The translations under genes were made by a program, and so were the position numbers. From Siphlonurus alternatus (taxonomy: Eukaryota; Arthropoda; Insecta; Ephemeroptera; Siphlonuridae), in contig OX463784.1 in NCBI GenBank assembly GCA_949825025.1, positions 17,116,124-17,180,123 on the forward strand: a DNA stretch of 64,000 nucleotides. The letters are read 5' to 3'. This document shows, in pieces, positions 38,605-48,039 of this stretch (position 1 is the stretch's first letter; the number at the start of each line of letters is the position of its first letter). The notes beneath the pieces were generated by a model. That model saw nothing but the letters and a program-made list of their open reading frames with translations, was not told the origin of the DNA and did no database searches.

Positions 38605-40520
38605 CAAAATATCGACTATAATATATAGATTATTTCATTAAAGAAGTTTCTGACGAGCGTTCATTACATTATATAGAATCTTATCTTACCGAACTGTTTA
38701 CATGATTCGTCAATTATGTTGTAATATAATATAGCTATTATATAGTACGCCGATTCTGAGGATGGGAATAAACAGATGATTCCCGAAATCTTATGAAGGA
38801 ATCGGGTACACCTAAAAAGTATGTTAATAATAATAAAAAAAAAATATTAATATTACAGTTCAGTGCTCAAGTTTCTCGGCATACTACAATATAATCGATG
38901 ATCGAGTTGAAATAATTCAACTACCTTCATTTTATAGATGTTGAGAATATATCGATTCAAGAGCTTATTTAAAGGAAATTTCAATTAATAATGTTGTAGA
39001 CATACTAGACATTATAGACAAACATTTTATTTTAAATAAAAAGCAATAGTTTACAATAAAATATTACGTATTCAAGACCAAAGTAAATGAAGTTAATTGC
39101 TCTGGTGCTGCGTTATTTGAGATTGTTGGTAACTAATTATTTCTGGAACATTTTCGTGAATAGACTTGCTAATTAACAGCAGAGCTTGGCCCTTGGAGAA
39201 ATGGAATACAAATTCTATAGAGACTTGCTCGTGAACGAACAATTCAACATCCAAGCTCGAGTTTGCTGCAAGAAACAGTTTTGAATAATATACAACAATA
39301 TAAGAACTCACTGTGGAGTTTTCGTGAATTTCAATTAAATTTTAGCTACTTAATTTTTATAATTTTGTGGTAGCTTTTATCTTGCTGCTGTGGTTTTATA
39401 TAAATTTTATATTAAAAAGAAGTTTGTCAATGGAGTAAGTAACGAATATTATATTTTTTATGTATGTTATTATTTCTATAGTATTTTTTTTTTCAATTAT
39501 CTACAAAATTGTGTAATATTAATTATTAAGTATATTATAGTCTCTCTTCCTTTATATAGTACATCATACTGTATAGTATAATATAGGGTAAAATAAAATT
39601 ATTGTCTTGGGAAAAAATAAAATATATATATAGTTCGAAAACTGTCTGTGCATTTTATTATAAGGCTGCTGTGAAAACCATAAAATGTATGTGCATTGAT
39701 GCTGTAATGGTAACTTAATAAAATTAAATAAATAAAATAGTTCTCACGTACTCATCGAATTCATGTAATTCACGCTTCGATTAATTCTTCCGATAGTTCC
39801 GATTTATTTTGGTCGAGAGTGTCGAGTGTCGAGTGTCGAGACCTTCTAGGAAAGGAAGGGTGGGGGCAAGGGGATATGGGGCGACGGCCGCCACAGATAG
39901 AGATGACCCCTTTTGTTGTGAAACTATAAACATTTTAATTTTATAAATAAATTTGAAATTAAAAGAATTGCAAATTATTATAATTTGAATTATGTTCAAA
40001 ATATACGTATTATATTTTATATGCATGCGATCTATATATTAATATAATATATTAAATTTCGATCCTTATATTTATATTTTGATACAAATTTAACGCAAAA
40101 ATTTCAATGCCAGAACGATATTCAATGAATTTTCAAGGCAAAGTATTTAAGCTTTAAGTCTGAGCCTCCGCACAGAAAATAATCGAGATCAAAGTCCTAG
40201 TCATCGTTTGTGCTTGGCTGCGTATTTTGGCGAACATGTTACGTTATTCATGCATGCATGCCCAAGCTGTAAAGCGGAACATCAGCTAGGACTTTGTGCA
40301 ACCCAACTTTAGAGTGCTTTATAGTTTCTTTCAAGATTGATAGAAGTCATTTTATCTTAGATGAAAATATTTTAAACTATAAAATATAATAAATAAAAAA
40401 TGTTAACGAAGTAGATTTTATTCTGTCGGAGAGTTAAATTTTTGTTTTTACCTGTGTTTTTACTAAATAATTCATATATTTTGCCAGCTTGCCGCTTTTT
40501 TTTTTTAATAAAAACCAGAA
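38605..40520. other. AT-rich stretch upstream of the AIG1-like gene
   Basis: A minus-strand frame at 39,093-39,311 (72 codons) and a GC-richer patch at 39,820-39,900 were not assignable. No promoter element other than those listed near 40,523. Confidence 0.4.
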
Positions 40521-40626
40521 ATACGCATGCGCACATTTTCTTGATAAATCAGCTGTTCAGTGCGTCATCTGAGAGAAAACTTTGACACGTCGTCTTTCTT
40601 AGCATTTTCTTTAAAAATTAAGTAAA
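40521..40626 (+). promoter_or_regulatory. Putative proximal promoter / 5' leader of the AIG1-like gene
   Basis: About 95 bases upstream of the ATG is ACGCATGCGCAC (40,523-40,534), one base away from the palindromic NRF-1 site TGCGCATGCGCA typical of housekeeping promoters in animals. No TATA box at a convincing distance was seen. The transcription start is not defined; this is inference from one motif. Confidence 0.35.
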
Positions 40627-40812
40627 ATGAGTGCTCAAGCAGGCAGTAGTTGGGTTTATCAACTTCTTAGAATATTTGTTCATTTGCTAGGAGCAGCACA
40701 ATTTTCTTATAGTGTTTACTTTGATTGGAATTATGTGAAGATTCCGGTAGAAGTTAGCGCTACAGCTTCTGCCTATGGCGGAAAATTTAAATACCTTACA
40801 TTCTGGGATGCT
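40627..40812 (+). CDS. AIG1-like gene, coding exon 1
   Basis: Residues 1-62, ending in phase 0 after FWDA with donor GTAAGT. The ATG follows an in-frame AT-rich leader and has A at position -3. The exon carries the first hydrophobic helix and the putative catalytic Thr58 in YLTFWD. Confidence 0.92.
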
Positions 40813-43650
40813 GTAAGTTAGAAAATTAAAAGGTAAATGTGTGAAAGGTTCTTTATTTTGCGCTTCTTTTTATTCCAGATAATCCAGGCCGCTTTCTTTA
40901 CTTTGTGCTTCGCCAATGACATCTTTGGAAGCAATGAAATGGACCCGAAACAAAAACCACTGCTCCGTAAAATTAAAGATTACGTTCAGGCTTCAATTGA
41001 ATTTCCTCTTGCAATGGTAAGAATTAATGTCAATCTTGGGGTCTACCTCATCTCATAATATAGTATGCTAGGCATACTTCAGCTCTAGCATGGATTCGCA
41101 TCTTATGTTTACACCTGTTGTTATGAGAGACTACGCCCATCTTTTGACAGCTATTTCCACTTATAATTAACCTCCATAGAAGACTAATTACAAATGGTAA
41201 AGGAATACTCATACAGATTCAACATTAAAAAATGTAATAGAGTTTAAATCAACATTGAACTAAATCCAAGATCTAGCTGAATACAGTAGTTTTGAGTTGA
41301 GACTTCTAGTGAATATTGTCCCTTATGTTATATGTGTCATGTAGCTAGGGTATTTGTGCATACCATTGCATTATTATACAGCTGCAGCAGAGTATTTTGG
41401 AGGAAGGGGGCTTTGCTATCCCTACAACTATACTTGAGACACCACAACCAACATTATTTCCTGTTTCAGTTTGTTGGGATCACGTTCTGGGCTCTGTACG
41501 CTGTGGACCGTGAGCTCGTGTTCCCTCGTGCCCTTGATGAGCACTTCCCCAACTGGCTGAACCACGTAATGCACACCAACATCATGGGCTTTGCTGCCCT
41601 CGAGATGGCACTTAGTTGTCGCAAGTACCCCAGCCGATCTCAGGGACTCAGCGGACTGCTTGGTTTCATGCTCATCTACCTGACTTGGTGAGGAGCCCAG
41701 TACTGAATCAACGACAGTAGTAGATATGTTCATCCTTGTGAGCGTTTTCACCATGAAGGTGTGGCAATGTAATTTTTTTAAGCAAGAAAAATGTGTAAAT
41801 CTAAATCTCTTAACGCAAACAATAATTGCTGTTTAGAGCTGATACTCAAATATGTAATGTAGAGTACAGTAGTAGCATAAAGGCTCCCTGGCAATAAATG
41901 AGTTTTGCTTTAAAAATAAGACTAACTTTGAAACTAAGTCCTGTTACTTTAAACTAACACTCCAACTTTGAATCTAACTTGTAAGTCCTTGGAATGGAAA
42001 TTTGTGAGTTTCTATTGTCACAAAAGTTGCTTAAAAAAAAAAAAAAAACGAAGTTCAATAATTACTGTAAATAAAAAATATCCAGCAACAGCATTAACAC
42101 AGTTTTAAATTGTTCCTGTACAATTTTTCATCAAACTTTCGCAGGCAGTTTTGCAATATGGTATAGCCGTACTAATGAGAGAAATTTTAATGTTCCTAAA
42201 ATTATATTTTTTAACGCTAAAATATAGACATTACAATGAATCTCTGTGACTTACTTTATGTCATTGTGGCAGGGTGATGGTGATCTTCAACCAGAGTGGA
42301 CGCTGGGTGTACCCGGTACTAGCTGTACTTGACTGGACACAGAAGACCGTCTTCTTCGTGTTGCTTCTGCTGCTCGTGATGGGCCTCTACCTCGCTGGAG
42401 AGTTCCTCAACAATGTCATCTGGGGTGAGTCATCATGATAATGTCAATTACATGCTTTTCAAGATAGCAGTACTAAAGATGTGGTTGAAGTACGGTAGGC
42501 AGGCATTTTTGTCACAGGTAAATAAAGAATACAGTAAAAACTTGTTATTAGGTAACTTGTTATAAGGTAAAACCTCAATATTGAGTAACAGAGTAAAGGT
42601 CCCGTAAAAAATAATTAGTATTGCAGGTATAGGAAAAACTTGATATAAGGTAATATGTACTCGATATAAGGTAAACCTAATTTCCTGGGTCCCTTGACTT
42701 GACGTAATAACAAGTTTTTACTGTAGTTGCATTGGCAAAGTCACCGTGCATTCAACCTTTCTTTGTTTATTTGTGCAATAAAAGCAAACATTGCTAGCTA
42801 CCTACTTCACCACACACTATTGGAAGACAATAATATATTGTGAGGACGATTACAGTATAACCAGAAGATGAACAGTATTTTAATGAGCCACAGTTAGTAT
42901 CAGCTTAACCTAAATCAGTGTCAATAACTTCAGTTAGTCAGAAACATGGTTATTTCCTTCATGAATTACACCCTGTATATTTTCATAACAATAATGAATA
43001 ACCTGCATGACTTTTTTTTATTGCATATTTGGATAGAAAACCTCAAGTTATGCATTGTCAAAAATTTCAGACTCTGTTGAACACTCTAATACACCTGTAA
43101 TAACATGCTACAAAATGCAGGCTCCTATAATCCAGGTTGGTTTTGAGAAAAACTGAAATATATTGCATGACTATTTCGTCACAGCGTCTTTTCCCTTGAC
43201 TTAGAGTGTATTGGGTTCATATAAAAAATTGACAATACATAACTTGAGGTACTCTATCTAAATAAATTATAAAATTAAAAAGTTAATGCAGGTTTTCTTT
43301 GCTTTTACATTGACTTGTGTTTTGGACCACATAAATTTACTTCTGATCTGATTGTAAGCGTTGTCATGTATTCTTTAGAGTTTCGAGGTATGACAAAGAT
43401 ACTGTACTGGTAAGCTTTTTTTGGGGGGGTAGAATTGCTAAATTTCTTATCTCCCCAAAAATTGCAAAATCTGCAGCTCCAGTAGTAAGTAGGAGTGAAT
43501 TTGTGCTGTTAACGGGCGTAGAATCAAAATGACATCAGTGAGTTTTAAATTACAAGTTGTAATGAATTTTTGTTTGTGTTGACAGGCCACCACCTCAAAC
43601 AACTGCAGTCACCCTCCAAGAAGCCACAAGGACGCAAGAAGACAAAATAA
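40627..43650 (+). CDS. AIG1/ADTRP-family (FAR-17a/AIG1-like) membrane hydrolase, five coding exons
   Basis: Coding exons are 40627-40812, 40879-41016, 41470-41687, 42273-42424 and 43586-43650. All introns are GT-AG and the joined frame gives 252 residues, close to human AIG1/ADTRP (about 230-245). Family landmarks are visible: YGGKFKYLTFWD near residues 50-61 (family YGGxWKFLTF), DRELVFP at 121-127, FPNWLNHVMHT at 134-144, YPSRSQGL in exon 3 and GRWVYP plus GEFLNN in exon 4. Thr58 and His143 (or His140) align with the Thr and His known to be essential in AIG1 and ADTRP, which hydrolyse fatty-acid esters of hydroxy fatty acids. Several hydrophobic segments indicate a multi-pass membrane protein. 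The last four residues, KKTK, fit a dilysine KKXX ER-retrieval signal. Family membership is near certain; substrate is inferred. Whether it is closer to AIG1 or ADTRP cannot be decided by eye, so no symbol is given. It converges on the RICTOR gene. Confidence 0.93.
40879..41016 (+). CDS. AIG1-like gene, coding exon 2
   Basis: Residues 63-108 (IIQAAFFTLCFANDIFG... to EFPLAM), phase 0 at both ends, acceptor TATTCCAG and donor GTAAGA. The intron before it is only 66 bp. The start matches the family's LVIQAVFFxxC segment after the catalytic Thr. Confidence 0.92.
41470..41687 (+). CDS. AIG1-like gene, coding exon 3
   Basis: Begins FVGITFWALYAVDRELVFP and ends YLT plus two bases of a Trp codon (phase 2). 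The donor GTGAGG overlaps an in-frame TGA that would appear if the intron were retained. It contains the NHVMHT motif with the putative catalytic His. Confidence 0.93.
42273..42424 (+). CDS. AIG1-like gene, coding exon 4
   Basis: Completes the split Trp, then VMVIFNQSGRWVYPVL, a strongly hydrophobic helix rich in Val and Leu, and GEFLNNVIW. It ends in phase 1 at donor GTGAGT. The family hallmark GxWVYPxL and the final LGExLNN helix are both here. Confidence 0.93.
42532..42723. mobile_element. pogo/mariner-like MITE in AIG1-like intron 4
   Basis: Ends CAGTAAAAACTTGTTATTA and TAATAACAAGTTTTTACTG are perfect inverted repeats flanked by TA, the pattern of pogo/Tigger-type ends. The interior repeats TTGTTATAAGGTAA and GATATAAGGTAA. 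192 bp. Confidence 0.82.
43002..43292. mobile_element. MITE superfamily T, subfamily C, copy 3, in AIG1-like intron 4
   Basis: Left CCTGCATGACTTTTTTTTAT, TGCATATTTGGATAGAAAAC and right TTGACAATACATAACTTGAG, GTACTCTATCTAAATAAAT, TAATGCAGG are long imperfect inverted repeats. The inner arm corresponds to TATTGCAGAAATGGATAGAG of subfamilies A and B. Confidence 0.8.
43586..43650 (+). CDS. AIG1-like gene, terminal coding exon 5
   Basis: Encodes a short basic, hydrophilic cytosolic tail of about 20 residues (GHHLKQLQSPSKKPQGR then KKTK and TAA). The acceptor is TGTTGACAG. Several AATAAA-type signals follow within the next 300 bases, for example in GAAAATAAAATAG near 43,838. Confidence 0.88.
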
Positions 43651-46012
43651 GTCACACGTTTATTATCACTCATCCCTCCCTAGCAATTGTAAGATTGCTT
43701 AACATTGAAAGAAAAATAATACAAAACGGTGCCATTATATTGCTCTCTTTTACACTTTGTACAAAAGAGACTTTTTTTTTTGTAAACAGCAAACCATCAA
43801 CATTGCACAAGAAAAAGTATAATATATCAATTGTTATGAAAATAAAATAGACAAAATATAATAATATGCAACATTTGATCATAATATGTTTAAAGTAATT
43901 TTGGTTTATGGGTGCAATAATTATAATGAAGGGTATCAACACAGCTGTTTAGCACTAATTTAATTTTAGCACCAATATCATAGTTAAATCAGGAATTAAA
44001 TAAAATTCCAAATAAAGTGCTAATTCAGTGCCAAAGAGCTTAGTAAATACCCATAAATATATTAATGTTATTTAGGACCAAATTTTATGTGTTAAATTAG
44101 TAAAAAATTTGTACAATAAAAGTATTGTTTGTAGTTTTTAAAGCATTGTTTCTGCTCTAAATACTTAAAAAAAATAATAATAAATATCACAATGTCTAGT
44201 TTTGAATGACATGGTCTTTTAAGGTAAAATTCCACAGTAAATAGTTAAACTTATAGGGTGGACTTTTCCAAACAAAAAGGTGTAATGTATGAACGTTATT
44301 CTGCTCCTAGACTAAGGCTGTACATGATCAAATGCTGCAACGACGTAATATTACGTCACTTGTGTAAGTGGACGATGGTTGTGTATGTACATTCCTAGTT
44401 GCAATAATATATTATTTGTTTAATTCCTTACTAGACTAATTTCTCTCACAGTAAAATGGCTATGTTTATTTTGTACTGCTTAATGTTTAAAATATCAAGT
44501 CATATAAGATTTTGAAATCTTTACTCGAGTTTATTTAATTTCTTGGTACGAAAGTAAATAAAACCATAATAACATTGTAATTTTTTTCTTAATTTATCGT
44601 ATATGTTATTGTTCAAGCTTGGGTTAATTATTGTATGAATGATTTTGACAATGAAATAGCAATTTTCATGGATGTTTGATAAAACAGTGTCTTTTTCAGT
44701 TATCTGTAAAAATTATCTTCAGCATAATATAATAATGTATTGTTTTCAAGATGAATTTTCCAGGTTGATAAAGCCAGTATTTTGTCTGACATCCACAAAA
44801 TCAAATAATTTAAACATTTTGTTATTATTATTTTAATTTTTTTATGCACCACTGAATTCTTTAAGATATAATTTTAAAGACACTTTTATGTGAGACTGTC
44901 TTAGTCTTTTCAGAGGAAGTTGGATGTCTTAAAAAATTAAATTTTTGAGAAAAGATTTTGGTATATTATGTGTAATAACTGTGTAGAAGATAGCATTTTC
45001 TATGTTTTTTGTAGCACTGAAAACACCACTAAATGTATTTTAATCTCCTTTTTCGGTAAAATGATATGTATATCTTTATAATCAATTGATGTTTTATGTG
45101 AATTTATGTCTATTAAAAATCAATATATTATAATGTTAGTTAAACAAAAATATTAGAAAAGGTTGTAGTTGTTGTTCATTTCAATGGTATGGGTTATTTC
45201 ATGTGTGTAAGGAAAGAAATGTTTGGTACAATTTAATATTGTAGAAAATAATAGTCATTATATAATCAACGATATATATTATATTAATGAATTCAAATTT
45301 TGTTGACTTTATTTCATTATTCTTTATTTTTACGTTAATTATTGCTTTTGAAATCAAATTAATACTATTACAGGTTAAAAATTAACCATTTATCAGAAAT
45401 ATACTCAATATGCATAGCAATATTAATTTAAGATCTCTTCGTTACATTTTGTTTTGTTGTTAAAAAAAATATCATTGGGCTTATAATCACAAGTTAGAAA
45501 TTATGTAAAATGATGTTATAAAACTTTTTTTCTACAGTAGAAGTTTATTTTCTTTACATAATTCAAACCTTTTGTCTCCCAAACAGTTACATGCTGCATC
45601 CAACAAAGTCTCTGAAATTGATAGAAATATTCATCTGATGGATAGCGATTTGTCCATCTTTATACAGTTTGCCAAGATTTGTTTCCACAACCTATGTGAT
45701 CATTACAGATGCAATAAGAGCCGGAGGTATTCTCATAACACTTTGCATACATTTTAACCTATGAATTTATAGTACTGTCGGGAGCTCAATGAATGCCTAT
45801 GCTCAGATGAGCATATGCCTATGCTCAGATGAGCATATCTAACATAGATTGCAGCTGAAAAAGAAAAATCAAAGATCTCGTTATGCAGGAAGTTGTTTTG
45901 CACTATCTCAGACTCCCAAGCAATAGGCATTTCTAGAACCCCCAAAGATACCAGATTTATTACTGGAATTTGATATTAGTAATAAATAATTTTAGACTAA
46001 AATGTTTGCAAT
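43651..46012. other. 3' flank between convergent genes
   Basis: AT-rich, presumably including the AIG1-like 3' UTR; no other gene recognised. A minus-strand EGF-like-looking frame near 45,600-45,750 was rejected. Confidence 0.45.
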
Positions 46013-46371
46013 TTAAGGGTAAGGTAACGCCACCAATGTTAAAAAAAATCCCTCTCACAAAAATTCTGAAAAAAATTTAAAATGTTCTCCTCTACACCCC
46101 CTATCAGTAGCTAAAATATCAGGTATACAAATACGATCTAGTTTTTGAGTTATGAATTTTTAAAGTTGACCAATTTAACATGCATGGGAGTTTCATTTCT
46201 CCATGTTAAAGTAGTCAACTTTAAAATTTTATAACTCAAAAACTAGATCGTATTTGTATACCTGATATTTTAGGTACTGATAGGGGGTATAGAGGAGAAC
46301 ATTTTAAATTTTTTTCAGAATTTTTGTGAGAGGGATTTTTTTTAACATTGGTGGTGTTACCTTACCCTTAA
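46013..46371. mobile_element. TTAA-bounded foldback element (family E), copy 2
   Basis: TTAAGGGTAAGGTAACGCCA left and GGTGTTACCTTACCCTTAA right. The arms run almost to the centre (CATGGGAGTTTCATTTCTCC); about 170-base arms with few mismatches. Confidence 0.88.
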
Positions 46372-46404
46372 AGTGCTTTGTGAATAGTTCTGCCAGAATG
46401 ATGC

Positions 46405-46819
46405 TTAAGGGTAAGATAACACAAAACATCGAATGTTGTAGTCCCATTTGATTAACATGTAAACCTTAGCAACCTCATAACAATTCTGATTTTTTTTTTT
46501 TTTTTTTGAGAAACAGGCCTTAGCACCAAAAAAAAATGTGGAAATTTTTTTAAAACAATCGGACAATCCAATTTTTCTAAATTAATTTTTTGAATTTTCA
46601 GTATAGGGCTTTATTTCCCATGGAGACCTAAACTAAGAAATTAATTTAAAAAAAACGGATCGTCAGATTGTTTTGAAATTTTTTCTATATTTTTTTTGGT
46701 GCTAAGGACTGTCTCTAAAAAAAAAAAAAAAAAATCAGAATTATTATAAGGTTGCTAAGGTTTACATGTTAATCAAATGGGACGACTACAATCGATGTTT
46801 CATGTTACCTTACCCTTAA
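46405..46819. mobile_element. TTAA-bounded foldback element (family E), copy 3
   Basis: TTAAGGGTAAGATAACACAA left and CATGTTACCTTACCCTTAA right. The inner arm GATTAACATGTAAACCTTAG is shared with the 5,554 element. Only 33 bp separate it from the preceding foldback. Confidence 0.88.
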
Positions 46820-47391
46820 CAATATTGATCCAATATTGGAGAAGTATGAAGAATTGGAAAAAACAATTATTACATGACTATTTTTTTCTAACATCGGTCC
46901 ATTGCAGTAATATCAGCATATAAAAATTACTGACAACCTGAGATCAGTCTGCGCACTTGAACCAATACTTGCATACTGTATCGTTTAAGACCATTTTTTA
47001 TTTTACCTGGAAGTTAATTAATAATATGTAATTAAGTTCCCCTTTATTAAAAACATAAATATTGTGTATCAAATTTTCAATGTTAAAATAAAATATCAGA
47101 GAAAGCCAATTAGTAAGAAAGTCTATAATAAAAAATGGAAACAAGAATTTCCAAGTTAACCCTTCATTATAATAATTGGTTGTGTACAAGGAAAGAGAAA
47201 TGACAAAAATAAGAACATTCGTTCAGGTTTGTAAATCTGAATAATTCATAAACTATAACACTAGATGAACCAATAAATTGAAATACTTAAAAGTTCAGTT
47301 AGCATTTTAGTGCATGAATGAATCATAATTTACAAACTCATTTACTTTTTGCATTTGCTACTAATCATAGCCAAGGAAATAAAATAAATTA
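46820..47391. other. AT-rich stretch, nothing recognised
   Basis: Downstream flank of rictor; no feature beyond the polyadenylation hexamers listed separately. Confidence 0.45.
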
Positions 47392-47417
47392 TTTATTAAC
47401 ATATTAACCAATTTATT
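47392..47417 (-). terminator. Candidate rictor polyadenylation signals
   Basis: Two AATAAA hexamers on the minus strand, about 190 and 210 bases past the stop codon. In such AT-rich DNA the hexamer is common, so this is only positional support. Confidence 0.35.
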
Positions 47418-47604
47418 TAATATTGAAAAAAAAATTGTATCATATAACAACAAACAACACACACACACAAATTTCACACATAACGACAATACAAAAAAAA
47501 ATATATATTATATTAAATATGATACAAATTTTCCCTGTCATTGACTTTTTTTTTTTTAATAATTTAACAATAACAATTTTTTTTTTTTTTTTTTTTTTTT
47601 TTGC

Positions 47605-48039
47605 TTACTTTTTCTTATTTTTATCATTAACATTAGAAGAAGAAATAACAGTAGAAGTAGAAGAAGAAGTATTAGGAACATTTATTGAGCTTAAATTAAG
47701 TATTGGAAGCTCTTTAACAGTAGTAATATTACCTCCTATTTTAGGAATCACAGTAGTTTTCTTTATGGCTGACGATACTAGGGTGGGTTTGAGTTCTGGG
47801 GGATAATACTGAGGTTGGGACAGTACAGATGGACTATGTCCGGATGTGGGAGCGTCAATGAGTTCTCCGCTGCCGCTAGCTGCCGAATGTTCTTCTGTGA
47901 CTACGTCGAGGGCTCGAGATTTGGGTTCTAGAGAGTCTAGGAGGGGTTCTGCCACCGTGATACTAGGAGATGAGAACGGAGAAGGCTGAGCAGATGATGC
48001 TTCTTGGAGTTTTAATATGTTGGCCGGCTCTTCATATAG
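47605..48039 (-). CDS. rictor: rictor terminal exon v
   Basis: Residues 1619-1762, a poorly conserved tail starting LYEEPANILKLQEASSAQ. Its distal third is Ser/Thr/Asn/Lys-rich, A/T-ending and ends NDKNKKK. The TAA stop lies inside a donor-like AAAAAGTAAGC, so an additional downstream exon cannot be excluded. Two bases after the stop an A-run of about 26 follows in the mRNA sense. Minus-strand AATAAA signals lie at 47,412-47,417 and 47,392-47,397. Confidence 0.78.
   Translation of the reverse strand, partial: LYEEPANILKLQEASSAQPSPFSSPSITVAEPLLDSLEPKSRALDVVTEEHSAASGSGELIDAPTSGHSPSVLSQPQYYPPELKPTLVSSAIKKTTVIPKIGGNITTVKELPILNLSSINVPNTSSSTSTVISSSNVNDKNKKK

Noticed and set aside
39093..39311. 72-codon minus-strand frame
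   Set aside because: No domain or homology recognised; isolated in AT-rich DNA.
39370..39428. Last helix exon of the upstream AIG1-like copy
   Set aside because: An acceptor-like TGGTAG and donor-like GGAGTAAGT bracket a hydrophobic stretch, but it lacks the GExLNN motif and the phase does not fit.
45572..45757. EGF-like exon on the minus strand (YENTSGSYCICND)
   Set aside because: Resembles an EGF repeat over about 12 residues, but the Cys pattern is incomplete, a stop follows and there are no convincing splice sites.
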